Shown here: positions 25,171 through 35,083 of the stretch, piece by piece | How the letters are laid out: every line of letters begins with the position of its first letter | Position numbering within the stretch: position 1 is the first letter of the stretch | Assembly (NCBI GenBank): GCA_937864365.1 | Contig: CALMJT010000043.1 | Location: forward strand, 1 to 42,591 | Length of the DNA stretch: 42,591 nt | Reading direction: 5' to 3' | Source of the DNA: an uncultured Alteromonadales bacterium | GTDB lineage: Bacteria; Pseudomonadota; Gammaproteobacteria; Pseudomonadales; Cellvibrionaceae | Notes under the pieces: generated by a model | What the model was told of the DNA's origin: nothing | The model's database searches: none | Seen by the model: only the letters and a program-made list of their open reading frames with translations | Made by a program: the position numbers and the translations under genes

Positions 25171-28100
25171 TTAAAGAGATGCTGGAGCTTTAAAGCTTCG
25201 CAACAACGTTAAGTCGAAAGGATTTGTTCGTTCTTCTGGAATCACTACAAATTCAGCGGTTCGACCTGATGCGTTAAATCGCAATAATTTTTCTGCAGAA
25301 TTAGGTCGGTCGACAATTTCCGATTTGTCCAAAAGTTTGAATATAGACCAATCGCCTTCGTATTGTTCCTCATGGCTGCTTTGGTTTAGGTCTTCAAAAA
25401 TAATTCGCGCCCGCGTGTCTTCACCGCCTGTCCATTCTGCCGAGCGGCGAACCTGCGGCCCATGTGAGTATTCATAGGTAAAGTCGCCGATTTCCAGTGT
25501 GAACAGCCTTACGCCTCTGTCGAGTTGATCTGCTCTGACTTTAAATTTAAAAGCGGCATTTTCGCCTTGCGAATAAAATGCTTTGCGAATGTTTTGCGCA
25601 TTCTGAAAGGTTCTTATCGCTTCTTGACTTAATCCAATAGAGCGATTGTTAACGCTTTTTTGCCTCCAGTTGGAGGTGTTTGCAAATGGGGCAACAAATT
25701 CATTGATAAATGCCTCAAGCTGACCTGAAGGCCCAAAAAAGTCATTAAAGTCTTGCAGCGCTACATCTCGTGAAGCATTTTTTGATAGAGGATATCTGTC
25801 TTTTAATGCTCTTTCGTAGACACTGTATACACGCAAGCGCCAAGACTCGTTTAGCTGGTTCTGCGCATTGGCCACGACAATGCTCCAGCTGTTGTCGGCG
25901 ATATTTTTCATCCAGCTTTTGTAGGGTTCTGGAGCTTTTTCTGCTTCGTAATACAGGTTTTGGATAGAATCGTTCGAGCCGCTTTGAAAGCGTTGTTTTG
26001 CGTAATCAAAAGCTGCTTGAGTCGTATTCGGTGATCCGTCCAAACCAACAAAGAATTGATGAACTTGCGCTATTGAGTCGAGATAGCTGCGAGTCAACGG
26101 CGGTGCGTCGTTTCCTGAGAAGGATGCCTTGTGTAGATCTGAGAAATAAATATCCATGGGTGTTGGTGGATTATTTTTCTCAATGGCTTTGTTCAGCTCA
26201 TCGGCTGCTAATTCTCCAACAGCGCGAACTTGGTTGTTAACCGGTGCTCGGATTCCACTTACTGATGGAATTCTTCGACGTTGATCAGCGACCAAATCTG
26301 TATTTTCTGCAGCAATATCCGAAACGGTAAGTAATGGCGAATAAATAGGGTCTGATAATTTGCCTAATACAGTTACAGCGTCACGAATTGAATTGAATTT
26401 TTGCAAATTGAAGCGTTTTAAATAATTCTGCCAGTAAAGCAAATATTCATTGTTATAAAGACGTTGTAAATCTTCGCTGACGCGCTCTAGATCAACGGAT
26501 GGATCATCTTCAACAGCGCCATACACCCACAAGTCTTCTTTAAGTTGTTTGATGAGTTTGGAATTAGCGCTGACATCTATGTCTTTGTAACCTTGCGCAG
26601 TGAACAGTTTCGGTACAAAAAATACGGAATCTTGATCAGAAAGGCCAAAGCTTTTCGCGGAATCAGAGCCGATATCACGATAAATATCAAAAGTTTGCGC
26701 CATATCTGGACGTACTTTTAATGCTGCGTAAAGCCGCTCCGCCAATGGAATGTTACGCAGTTTATTTTGACTATTTTCTACGATTCGTTTGTTGTAAATA
26801 TTTTCTTCAATAAGTGGATCTTGCTCGAACGCGATTTGCAAATTACGCTGCAACTGCTGGCGTTTGGACTCGTCCTCTGGATAGAGCTTTTGCCAATGAT
26901 TGGTTAAGAACTCTTTGATATGAGCCTTATCCTGATGCTGTTCATCAAAGAACATCAAATATACTTCTAAGTATTTCGCAAGATTACCGTCTGAAGCCGG
27001 GAGGCTATCTAATGTGGTTTCGAACTCTCTGGCGAGGGCTGGCATAAACAAGTTATGGACTTTGTCTATGTATAAATTATTGGCAGCTCTATCAACATTG
27101 GTGTCATACATTCCAAGGTTATTCAGCCAATCATGCTCGTTGCTGTCGTAAACCAAAGAAGCTTGGTACAAAGGCTCGATAATATCTGCCGCTTGGGTAG
27201 ATGTACTGGGATTTGGGTTGGTGCTAGAAGCCTGACGGTATTCGTTAACGTCTTCTCGTACATTGGCCATTGCAGAGCGACTGGATGTTGCGGTACCGAC
27301 CCAAGTAACAACGCTGCCTACTAAGGCAATTAACATAGTGATATAGGTTCCTCTACGGAACCAAAGAGTCATTTTTTCGACCTTTCTGTTCACCCCAACC
27401 AATTCAGACTCGGGAAAAATAACGTCGTTTAATAAGCGGGTAAGGAAAAAGCTTTTACCGGTGTTTGCTTGTGCGACAGATTGCTTGCGATCCAGATTAA
27501 ATGACGCTGAGACCGAACTCATCATACGATCGATCGGCGAGCCTTCTTGAGTTGCACTGGTAAAGTAAACACCACGTAGCATGGGGGTTGTAGCGTAGTT
27601 GTGAGGTGAGAAAATCTGGTCTAAAAACTCATGGATTATTCCAGACATACTTTCCATCTGCTGTGGAAAGTTAAGAATTAGGTTTCTACGCTCGGGATTT
27701 CGCTCCTGATGAACCTTAATTAAAACGCGTTCGTTTAGGCGCTCAACGAGTTCTTGGTAACGTTTTTTGAACGTATCCAAATTTTGCGAGGCTGTTTGTG
27801 CTAATTCCGATTCGAAACTCACTCCCCAAACCTGCTCACGTTCGGCTTGAGATAGGGTATTAAAGAATTCGTTAAAGCCTGCGACCAAATCTGCTTTGGT
27901 GAAAGTCATGTAAATAGGAAATCGAATGCCCAGCTCTTGTTGCAACTCGTCGATACGCGTACGAATGGTTTTGGCCTGTTGCCGTTGCTGTTCTGGAGAC
28001 GTTGACATTAACTCCAGCATGCTGACGACAAGCACAACACCATTAATTGGCCGGCGTTTACGGTAACGCTTGAGCATGCTCAAAAATTTGTTCCAAGCCG

Positions 28101-28713
28101 TGTTATCAATTACTCGGTGGCTGTCTTGAGTTGTGTAGCGTCCTGCTGTGTCGATTAATACAGCTTCGTTTGTGAACCACCAGTCGCAATTTCGGGTACC
28201 ACCTACGCCGCCAATGGAGTCTTTTCCGTATTCTTGCTCAAGCGGGAAGTGTAATCCTGAATTGATTAGTGCTGTTGTTTTGCCAGAACCCGGTGGGCCG
28301 ATAATGATGTACCAAGGGAGCTGGTACAGCGAGCGAGTACCATGTTTACCTTTAAACTTGGATTTCTTTAGAGTCTCTAATGCTTTATTGAAACGTTGCG
28401 ATATGGCGGCGACTTCTTCGCTGGCTCTATCATCGTCGGGTGAACCGGGTTTTTCTGACTTGGCTTCTTGTTCCATATCGGAAACCAAACCCTGATTTTT
28501 TTTCAAATTAACGATGGTAATCGTTAAATTGATCACTAACCAAATAATCCAAATAATGGCAATAATAATTAGGCGAGTGGAGCTACTGGCTTCGGTATTG
28601 TTTTCACCAAATTTTACGAAGCCGAGCCCAAACCAGACTAAAAATGATAAAGCGATAACTCCGATGGCACTGATAAACCATCGATTGAGAATAAGCGAAC
28701 GCAGGCGATTCAT
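25171..28713 (-). CDS. tssM: T6SS membrane-complex protein TssM/IcmF
   Basis: This 1180-aa inner-membrane protein has two N-terminal transmembrane helices (residues ~13-33 and ~46-68). A cytoplasmic GTPase-like domain with an intact Walker A (GPPGSGKTT, near 139) and DTAGRY follows. A third membrane helix lies near 450-470 (ITMLIALVGSVVTWVGT), and then a large periplasmic part with IcmF-related and C-terminal DUF1215-like regions. It forms the trans-envelope channel with TssL and TssJ. Length is normal and no frame break is seen. Confidence 0.97.
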   Translation of the reverse strand: MNRLRSLILNRWFISAIGVIALSFLVWFGLGFVKFGENNTEASSSTRLIIIAIIWIIWLVINLTITIVNLKKNQGLVSDMEQEAKSEKPGSPDDDRASEEVAAISQRFNKALETLKKSKFKGKHGTRSLYQLPWYIIIGPPGSGKTTALINSGLHFPLEQEYGKDSIGGVGGTRNCDWWFTNEAVLIDTAGRYTTQDSHRVIDNTAWNKFLSMLKRYRKRRPINGVVLVVSMLELMSTSPEQQRQQAKTIRTRIDELQQELGIRFPIYMTFTKADLVAGFNEFFNTLSQAEREQVWGVSFESELAQTASQNLDTFKKRYQELVERLNERVLIKVHQERNPERRNLILNFPQQMESMSGIIHEFLDQIFSPHNYATTPMLRGVYFTSATQEGSPIDRMMSSVSASFNLDRKQSVAQANTGKSFFLTRLLNDVIFPESELVGVNRKVEKMTLWFRRGTYITMLIALVGSVVTWVGTATSSRSAMANVREDVNEYRQASSTNPNPSTSTQAADIIEPLYQASLVYDSNEHDWLNNLGMYDTNVDRAANNLYIDKVHNLFMPALAREFETTLDSLPASDGNLAKYLEVYLMFFDEQHQDKAHIKEFLTNHWQKLYPEDESKRQQLQRNLQIAFEQDPLIEENIYNKRIVENSQNKLRNIPLAERLYAALKVRPDMAQTFDIYRDIGSDSAKSFGLSDQDSVFFVPKLFTAQGYKDIDVSANSKLIKQLKEDLWVYGAVEDDPSVDLERVSEDLQRLYNNEYLLYWQNYLKRFNLQKFNSIRDAVTVLGKLSDPIYSPLLTVSDIAAENTDLVADQRRRIPSVSGIRAPVNNQVRAVGELAADELNKAIEKNNPPTPMDIYFSDLHKASFSGNDAPPLTRSYLDSIAQVHQFFVGLDGSPNTTQAAFDYAKQRFQSGSNDSIQNLYYEAEKAPEPYKSWMKNIADNSWSIVVANAQNQLNESWRLRVYSVYERALKDRYPLSKNASRDVALQDFNDFFGPSGQLEAFINEFVAPFANTSNWRQKSVNNRSIGLSQEAIRTFQNAQNIRKAFYSQGENAAFKFKVRADQLDRGVRLFTLEIGDFTYEYSHGPQVRRSAEWTGGEDTRARIIFEDLNQSSHEEQYEGDWSIFKLLDKSEIVDRPNSAEKLLRFNASGRTAEFVVIPEERTNPFDLTLLRSFKAPASL

Positions 28714-28760
28714 TTCACGCGCTTCCTTGTTTTAATGCGGTCTTTAATAAAGAACAGAAA

Positions 28761-29597
28761 CTATCGTGACTCGATAGTACTGCGGGTTTCATCGGTAACA
28801 ACAGTCTCCGATAATTCTTTATTGATGATTTCTGTTGTAGGTTGAGTGTCGTTGTATATCCAAACTCTAAATCCAGTGTAAATAAGCACTAGTACTAATA
28901 ATGCGCAGGTTAATATCACCCAAATTGGGATGTATTGCGTGAGACTTTTTCCCTTGGTGTTTAAGCCTTGCCAGTGACTGGATAGGTCGGAGTGAAACTC
29001 AGGTTTGTGTTTTTCGATGGTGTAATAAAGGTTGTCGCGAATCTGCTCAAGTTGTTCGTGGCCGCGATTGTTTAACGCAAATTTACCTTTAAATCCTAAG
29101 CTTAAACATATGTAGTTAAGCTCTAATAAATCTAGATTTGAACCCGGCGCTTGGAGAAGTTGTTGTAACATAACAAAGCATCGCTCACCGCCAAACGTTT
29201 CTTTATGGAAAATGCTGAGCAACGAGTGTGAGCTCCAAGGGCTATTTGCACCCCAAGGTGTGTTAAGTACAGTTTCGTCAATAACCGTGCACATTAAGTA
29301 GGTAGCTTGGAATATTTTATTATCATCAATACCTTGCTGCTTTAAAGATTGATGAAATTGATTTAACTCTTGGCCAAGCTTTTGATGCAAACCTTTCACG
29401 TCTTGATGACTGATTTCGGTTCTAAGTTTAACGATGACATTTAATAACTTGGTTGCAGCAAAAATGATCGGGTTGAGCGCTGTCGAAAAAGAGACTTTAG
29501 CGCTCTCAAAAGAGGGCATTTCAGCACTGGTGCTGCGATTCGAGCTTGGCCCTCGTGAACCACCGGGCGTGGGTACAATAACCGTTTGATCTGACAT
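28761..29597 (-). CDS. tssL: T6SS membrane-complex protein TssL/DotU with N-terminal threonine motif
   Basis: This 278-aa protein has a DotU domain (~residues 35-215; FQATYLMCTVIDETVLNTPWG and SLLSIFHKETFGGERCFVML are diagnostic). One C-terminal transmembrane helix (IPIWVILTCALLVLVLIYTG, ~224-245) and a short periplasmic tail follow, with no peptidoglycan-binding domain. The extreme N-terminus reads MSDQTVIVPTPGG. The same DxTVIV motif is repeated in the PpkA N-terminus. In Agrobacterium an N-terminal TssL Thr is phosphorylated by PpkA and bound by Fha (established), so Thr5 here is the likely equivalent (inference). Confidence 0.96.
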   Translation of the reverse strand: MSDQTVIVPTPGGSRGPSSNRSTSAEMPSFESAKVSFSTALNPIIFAATKLLNVIVKLRTEISHQDVKGLHQKLGQELNQFHQSLKQQGIDDNKIFQATYLMCTVIDETVLNTPWGANSPWSSHSLLSIFHKETFGGERCFVMLQQLLQAPGSNLDLLELNYICLSLGFKGKFALNNRGHEQLEQIRDNLYYTIEKHKPEFHSDLSSHWQGLNTKGKSLTQYIPIWVILTCALLVLVLIYTGFRVWIYNDTQPTTEIINKELSETVVTDETRSTIESR

Positions 29598-30935
29598 TTA
29601 AGAATTCCTTACAGCCCAAAGTTCCATAATTAAGCCCGGGAAGTTTGCGCCGATATGAATCGCAAAACCCCCTGACTTCGCCATGGATTTCCATAGGTCC
29701 GTTCCGCGTTGTAATTCGAAGTAGACAAATCCGGTGTGGAAGGGAATTTGTCTTGGAGCCACAGGAAGCGGAGAGAGAGCAATGCCGGGAAGCTGAGTGG
29801 ATACTAAGCTTCTAATAACTTCTACGGGGCCAATTTTTGCCTGCGATGGGAAGCGAACACGAAGTTCTTCCGTGGGCATATCTGCCTTCACCGCCACAAC
29901 AAAGAACGCAGTTGAAATAAGGCTGCGATCGGTAAGTGGAGCAACGTGCATTCCGAACTTACGTTCAACCAACTCCAGAGAAATGGCATTCTGTTCGAGA
30001 ACCATGCTAAGGCATTGGCGTAACGGAGTAATGACGTTTAGAAACGTGGTTTTTAAATCACCATGTTTGTATCTGGGTAAGGGCGCCGGTCGTTTGCTTG
30101 ATGCTGTGAAAGTCGACAGCTCACCGTTTAATTGCACTAAGTTTTGATACAACTCGAACGGATGAAGTCTGGGCAGGTTATGGAGGCAGTCAATTAATGG
30201 CTCCACTCTATTCACCACCTGCAGCAAAAGATAATCGGCGATCTCTGCCGATCCTGAGCGTCCACTGTCCGCTAAACGGTGCCCGAGTGCTTCGCCTCTT
30301 TTATTGAGAAGTCCTTTGACTTCCTCTAAATACGAGACCACTACGGATGACGCTGAACAGGCCAAAAGCGGAGGAATGAAGCCACGGTCGAGCTTGATTG
30401 GTGACTCAGGTGTTGATTCTTGGATATAAGCGAGAGGTAGCGTGCTATAACCACTTAAATCTTCGCTGCTTAATTTCACTTGGGTTTTTAATCGGCCGAC
30501 TTGAATCCGTGCCGCTTCTCCTGACTCCGTCGTGTTGTTTCGAGCGTCAAAATTGTACGAAGCGAAGCGTGCCAGACTCGATTCTTGGTCATTCCATTCC
30601 GACTCTAAAAATCCGTCTCGTTCCAGCGGAATGCACAGATACACAATGACATCTGAAATATTTTCAGGAATATCAATAGTCGGCGGAAGAGGATCATTGT
30701 CTGGAGCGTTGAATGGCGTGCCATCTGGAAATATGCCACTCATACTGCTGATCGCGAGCTTACCCTGCGCTAAAGCGTCGCTTTCTAAAGACAGTTCGGT
30801 AAATCCCCAAGGAAAGTTTTCAATGGAGCCGGTTTTTTGATGTATGAATCTCTCTGTGTAACGGTTCTGTTGCTGAAAATGTTGAGGGCGCAAAAACATG
30901 CCCTCGGTCCAAATTACTTTATTAGAAGCTGCCAT
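29598..30935 (-). CDS. tssK: T6SS baseplate-membrane connector TssK
   Basis: This 445-aa TssK (VasE/ImpJ) begins KVIWTEGMFLRPQHFQQQNRY, the family hallmark. It has PLAYIQES and FIPPLLACSA followed by YLLLQVVNRVEPLI and HPFELYQNLVQLNGEL, and a C-terminal FYFELQRGT-like domain. It links the TssFG wedge to the TssLM membrane complex. It directly abuts tssL with no gap and has a good ribosome site (AAGGATTATCC region) upstream. Confidence 0.97.
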   Translation of the reverse strand: MAASNKVIWTEGMFLRPQHFQQQNRYTERFIHQKTGSIENFPWGFTELSLESDALAQGKLAISSMSGIFPDGTPFNAPDNDPLPPTIDIPENISDVIVYLCIPLERDGFLESEWNDQESSLARFASYNFDARNNTTESGEAARIQVGRLKTQVKLSSEDLSGYSTLPLAYIQESTPESPIKLDRGFIPPLLACSASSVVVSYLEEVKGLLNKRGEALGHRLADSGRSGSAEIADYLLLQVVNRVEPLIDCLHNLPRLHPFELYQNLVQLNGELSTFTASSKRPAPLPRYKHGDLKTTFLNVITPLRQCLSMVLEQNAISLELVERKFGMHVAPLTDRSLISTAFFVVAVKADMPTEELRVRFPSQAKIGPVEVIRSLVSTQLPGIALSPLPVAPRQIPFHTGFVYFELQRGTDLWKSMAKSGGFAIHIGANFPGLIMELWAVRNS

Positions 30936-30974
30936 GGTAGGGATAATCCTTTGGCCCTTTGATAGATGTGCGAA

Positions 30975-31439
30975 TCAACGATGAGTAATAGATAAGCGAT
31001 TGATTTGTATATCGTAGGTGTTTTTGTTGTGCTCTTTGACTTCCACAATATCGATAGGATCTGCATCTTGATAGTTTACAAATTCGGCAATAATGCCCAG
31101 ATACTTAACGTCTTCACTAAGCTCTAGGGTTTCTATACGTTCTTCTCCGGGAGCAAACTCTCTGAGTGTAATTTCTCGGATTAGATCACTGCCGAGACGA
31201 GTTTCGGCGTTTTCGAACAAACTTAGAAAGTCTTCGCGGTCGAACTGACGTCGATCAGAGAGCAAGAACACTCGTAACACCACGGGAGAGGGGCGTGCGT
31301 CTCTGTCCGGGTTTATGTTGGGCGCAGCCGAGAATTTTAGTTTCGCCTCTGTATCCAAATTCAACACTTCACGAGTGGTTTGACAGCCTGCCAAAACAGC
31401 AATGGTGATAACAACGAATAGTGTTCGCAAGAATTGCAT
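30975..31439 (-). CDS. tssJ: T6SS outer-membrane lipoprotein TssJ
   Basis: This 154-aa protein has a lipoprotein signal: a hydrophobic stretch, then lipobox LAGC with Cys at residue 19. The TssJ beta-sandwich follows, with NPDRDARPSPVVLRVFLLSDR, FSLFENAETRLGSD and VKYLGIIAEF. It anchors TssM at the outer membrane. It lies 39 bp before tssK and 8 bp after tagH within the leftward operon. Confidence 0.95.
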   Translation of the reverse strand: MQFLRTLFVVITIAVLAGCQTTREVLNLDTEAKLKFSAAPNINPDRDARPSPVVLRVFLLSDRRQFDREDFLSLFENAETRLGSDLIREITLREFAPGEERIETLELSEDVKYLGIIAEFVNYQDADPIDIVEVKEHNKNTYDIQINRLSITHR

Positions 31440-31447
31440 TTTTAACC

Positions 31448-33457
31448 TCAGGAATTTCTGTTTTTGTTGTTGAAAGTTCTAGCGTTTTTTAGTTCTGAAA
31501 GCTGCTGTTCATATGCATCAGCAAAGTGGTTGTAGAACAAGTTGTTTTTGGTTCTTTCGGTATCTTGCATGAGGTCGCTGTAATGAGCTTCGAACGATTC
31601 CCAGTTTTGTGAACTTTTCTTGGCAAAAATACCACCCTTGTTTTTAAATATTCGTTCTAAATTTTCGGGTTGAAAGTACTTTAGCATGGCATCGCAAGCA
31701 CTTCTTACACCTGCGAGCACGGCAACTTGATGGTCAGCCAGGTCACTAAAGCTATCTTCTACCGTTTCGCGAGGAGAAAGATAAGAACCGCTCTGCTTTT
31801 CAAACAATATGCTCAATGCCATATTTGGATCAGTGGTAAACTTAAGTGGGTTGTTATTTACCGTTTCTAGTATTGTTCTCTGGACTCTTAATTCGTTCTT
31901 AACCTTATCGCGCGCGTGCAAAAGATCCATTAAATTTTGGATCGTTTCTTTTATCATTTCCGCGTTATCTTCTACAAATTCTTCTTTGCGAGAAACGTTG
32001 TTCCAATTCAAAGATAATAGCTTCGCGAGTTCTTGCGCTGTGCCCGTGTTAACCGAGGTGGTATTAGAAGCGTTCGAATGTGTTGGTTGAGGATGGTGTT
32101 GATTAGCTTCATCACCACGGCCTGAGCTATTCGAAATTCGACCAGCTCCGGTATTCCACTCCTCTTCGGCACGTGGGGTTTGTACAGGCTGTTGCCACGA
32201 AGCGTTTTTAACCATTTCGTGAGGATTGATTGGTTGTCCCCAGCCGCTTGAGGGTTCTGAACTAGGTTGGGCTGGGTTATTTATAGGTTCCCAACCGCCG
32301 TTGGGGTTAGACCAATCCGACTGCTGTTGTGGTTGTTGCTGGTTAAAATCGTCCCAAGGATCTCTGGGCGGATTTGACGGTTGATTAACCTTGGGTTGAG
32401 TTTGAGGTATAGGCGGCGCAAGGTTTGATGGGGCATCCGAATGCGCCGATTGATCGGTGTTCGGTGTTGCCCATGAATCATTAGCTAGGGCTCCTCCGGT
32501 AAAAGCCGGTGGAGAATCGAAATGATCACTTGTCTGCTCGTCAAACCCTGAAAAGGAGTCCCCAAAATTCGGAGCCTTGTCATCTATGCCTGTTGGGAAG
32601 TCTTGTGATGGATGCTCACTATGTGGATTTAGGAATGCATCAAAATCGTCTATGGAAAAATTCTTGTTGGCAGTACTTTGATGATCTTGTTGGACGGTAA
32701 ATTTAGGTGCTGCATCGTTCAGAGTTGACGAATGATGATGAGCTCCATCCTCATCTTCTCTCCACCAATCACTGTTATTTTCCCACTGGTGCTGCGGCGG
32801 CAAATTGGGTGATTTTTGATTTCCAAATCCAAAATCTTGGTTGGAGGAAGAAAATCCGCCAGAATTGGAGTTTGTAAACGGATCTTTACCGAATTCAGGG
32901 GACATTGCGCCCGCGTTAGAGCTAAAGCCAAAATCGTCCTTGAAGCCTTGATTGGACCAGTCATCTCCACCCATATCGAAACCGCTCGGTGGCGAACTGG
33001 GAGTGTTTAAAAAGCGGTCTAATTCTTCTGCACTTTTTTCTGTCTGAGAACGGTTTGCAGAGTCCGTAGTGGCAAAGGTTGTTTTGTCGGAGCTGTCTAA
33101 AAATGATTCGTTGGGCGACGCTGTGGGGCTGGGTTGGCTGCTCTCGATAACAGCTTTTAGCTTATATTCTCCCAAAATAATGACATCACCGTTTTGAATC
33201 GCTTGCGGATTCTGCTTGGCTAGTAGGTTTGAGGGTTCATTTATTGAGGTGCCATTGGTACTGGTATCAATGATACGGCACTGATTGCCTTCAATCTTGA
33301 TCGTGAAATGACTTGAAGACAGGACCCTTTTGGGGTCTGGTAGAACCCAGTCGCTTTTATCTGACCGTCCAACACTACCGGTGCTGTCAAAAATCTTGGT
33401 TTGTTGCAGCATGTTCGATTGTTCTGGTGCTTCAACAACTATCAACGTTAGCTTCAT
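31448..33457 (-). CDS. tagH: FHA-domain T6SS regulator TagH/Fha
   Basis: This 669-aa protein has an N-terminal FHA domain (~residues 1-105). It carries all phosphothreonine-binding marks: G30-R31, S47-S-S-H50 and N68-G-T70. Residues ~105-450 are a disordered linker rich in Pro, Gln, Asn, Ser and Trp. The C-terminal ~200 residues hold the conserved T6SS FHA C-domain (ELRVQRTILETVNNNPLKF and PNMALSILFEKQ are typical). FHA binds PpkA-phosphorylated partners to switch on assembly. The linker starts with SDKTTFATT (Thr126), similar to the PpkA motif, so it may itself be phosphorylated. It is the first gene of the leftward operon. Confidence 0.95.
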   Translation of the reverse strand: MKLTLIVVEAPEQSNMLQQTKIFDSTGSVGRSDKSDWVLPDPKRVLSSSHFTIKIEGNQCRIIDTSTNGTSINEPSNLLAKQNPQAIQNGDVIILGEYKLKAVIESSQPSPTASPNESFLDSSDKTTFATTDSANRSQTEKSAEELDRFLNTPSSPPSGFDMGGDDWSNQGFKDDFGFSSNAGAMSPEFGKDPFTNSNSGGFSSSNQDFGFGNQKSPNLPPQHQWENNSDWWREDEDGAHHHSSTLNDAAPKFTVQQDHQSTANKNFSIDDFDAFLNPHSEHPSQDFPTGIDDKAPNFGDSFSGFDEQTSDHFDSPPAFTGGALANDSWATPNTDQSAHSDAPSNLAPPIPQTQPKVNQPSNPPRDPWDDFNQQQPQQQSDWSNPNGGWEPINNPAQPSSEPSSGWGQPINPHEMVKNASWQQPVQTPRAEEEWNTGAGRISNSSGRGDEANQHHPQPTHSNASNTTSVNTGTAQELAKLLSLNWNNVSRKEEFVEDNAEMIKETIQNLMDLLHARDKVKNELRVQRTILETVNNNPLKFTTDPNMALSILFEKQSGSYLSPRETVEDSFSDLADHQVAVLAGVRSACDAMLKYFQPENLERIFKNKGGIFAKKSSQNWESFEAHYSDLMQDTERTKNNLFYNHFADAYEQQLSELKNARTFNNKNRNS

Positions 33458-34393
33458 TTCTGATGAGCCTATTTAGTCGGGAAGCGACGAAGTCGTAACT
33501 TATCCCGGTTCTCCAGACGTGTTGCTGAAAAAGTAACACGTGATGTATTTGAAAAGTATGTGGCGCTATTCTAAAACTTTTGTGTTAACAGCAATTGCCG
33601 AGTGAAAGTTTTTTGAGCAAAACTCTCTTTTTTGTTACCGAAGCTTATTGAAACAAATAAATTCAATGAAAATCAAGAAAGTAACAACAGCTTTCTGGAT
33701 ATATTTGCAGGGCGCTGATGAGGGGTGTTTTCGTATATAGATACCAAGGACTTAAACCAAATTAACTTTTGTTTTCAGTTGTGAGGATCTAAATGTTCTA
33801 CTTCAAGAATACAAGCTCTTAAAATGACATGATTCCGTTATAAGTTCGAGTAATTGTTGATTTAATATATTTGAAATTCTGCTTTACTTAGAGTTGCTTT
33901 ATTGCGCGTTGAAATAAGCGGCAGTGGGTTGGTTCTAGTATTGAGAAATATTTCACTGCTTGAAGTTGGTTTCGATGTATTTTGTTCTAAATTGATAGGT
34001 ATCTTTATTCAATCGCAAATTTCGGTAGCCGGTTTGTATACCTAGAGTTTTTACTTAAGTTTACTAAAAATTAGGTTGTGTACCTGAAAGATACAAATTG
34101 TGATACTCACGCTATTTTTTGCCTTTGCGGTTGTTTTTCAATAGTATTTCGAACCATGTTGGCAAACTGCTCGCGTACGAGTCTGATAATCGCCGCCCAT
34201 TTGAGTGGTTTATACTGTAAGACGGTCATCTTTAATACAAAAGTATTTAATCTAAGCAGGTATCGTTCTTTATTGTTTTGCTTTTACCAAAATACGTATT
34301 TTATTTGGTTGTTTTATTGTGTTAGCTATTTGATCTATTTCAATTCGATATGAAGTCGAATTTTTTAATTGATATGGATTGTTAAATAAAAAT
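33458..34393. other. intergenic region upstream of tagH
   Basis: This 936-bp AT-rich stretch lies between two divergent genes. It must contain the promoter of the leftward T6SS operon. I see only a 7-bp inverted repeat at 33517-33541 near tagH and no credible gene. The open frames here have poor starts and unnatural composition. Confidence 0.6.
33517..33541. promoter_or_regulatory. inverted repeat upstream of tagH, candidate operator
   Basis: ACGTGTT (33517-33523) and AACACGT (33535-33541) are perfect inverted repeats with an 11-nt spacer, 60-84 bp upstream of the tagH start. This could be a regulator site in the operon promoter; no regulator is identified. Confidence 0.35.
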
Positions 34394-35083
34394 ATGCCGA
34401 GACCACAACGGTTAAATCTCCCCGATATTCCTCAACATGTTGTTCAAGTTGGGCACAATAATCTCCCTTGTTTTTTCGACGACGAAGATTATGAGTTTTA
34501 TCTACAAAGCTTAAAAATTTCTGCCGACCAATATCAGGTTATGGTGCACGCTTATGTGTTGCTGCCGAACATGATTCAGATTATTGCCACACCTAAAAGT
34601 GCAAATGGAATATCTGCAATGATGCAGTCCTTAGGACGTCGCTATGTTCAGTACGCGAATCACCGCTACAAACGATCTGGGACTTTGTGGGGCGGGCGGT
34701 ACAAATCGAGCCTGATTGACTCGCAAGCATATTTACTGAGTTGTTATCAGTATGTGGAGCTTAAGCCCATGTTTGCTGGACTGGTTCATTCTCCTGAAGA
34801 ATACATTTGGTCGAGCTTTGGTTTTCATATTAATGAAACTGAAAGCCATCTTATCGTCGATCATCGTTTGTATCAGGAATTGGGTGATAACAAGTCGGAT
34901 AGGGCGGACAATTATCGAGCACTATTTAAGTATGAATTTGACAAAAAGCTTTTTGAATACATCGCCGAGACTATCAAGCTAGGGCAAGTTCTTGGTGGTG
35001 ATCAATTTAAAGACAGAATAGAGCGTATTACTAATCAGCGAGTTCGTCCACTACGAAGAGGGCGCCCTAAAAAAGGTGACTAA
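34394..35083 (+). CDS. RAYT-like (Y1 transposase family) protein lacking the HUH histidines
   Basis: This 229-aa protein of the REP-associated tyrosine transposase family (COG1943) has PRPQRLNLPDIPQHVVQ, HAYVLLPN, SLGRRYVQYANHRY, SGTLWGGRYKSSLIDS and YQYVELKPMFAGLVHSPEEY, all in family order. Normally the centre reads NHVHLL, with two His for metal binding (HUH). Here it reads N59-M60-I61-Q62-I-I, so both His are replaced, while the probable catalytic Tyr (Y120) is kept. DNA nicking by the usual mechanism should be lost. The ATG at 34394 starts the family-like N-terminus. It lies alone inside the T6SS cluster. It may be a decayed element or a co-opted DNA-binding protein. Confidence 0.88.
   Translation: MPRPQRLNLPDIPQHVVQVGHNNLPCFFDDEDYEFYLQSLKISADQYQVMVHAYVLLPNMIQIIATPKSANGISAMMQSLGRRYVQYANHRYKRSGTLWGGRYKSSLIDSQAYLLSCYQYVELKPMFAGLVHSPEEYIWSSFGFHINETESHLIVDHRLYQELGDNKSDRADNYRALFKYEFDKKLFEYIAETIKLGQVLGGDQFKDRIERITNQRVRPLRRGRPKKGD

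Noticed and set aside
34078-34353. 91-codon open frame upstream of the RAYT-like gene
   Set aside because: GTG start without a ribosome site, Cys/Phe/Tyr-rich composition typical of random AT-rich DNA, no recognisable motif.
34394-35083. Active IS200/IS605 element
   Set aside because: Both HUH histidines are replaced, there is no TnpB gene, and no clear hairpin ends were found.
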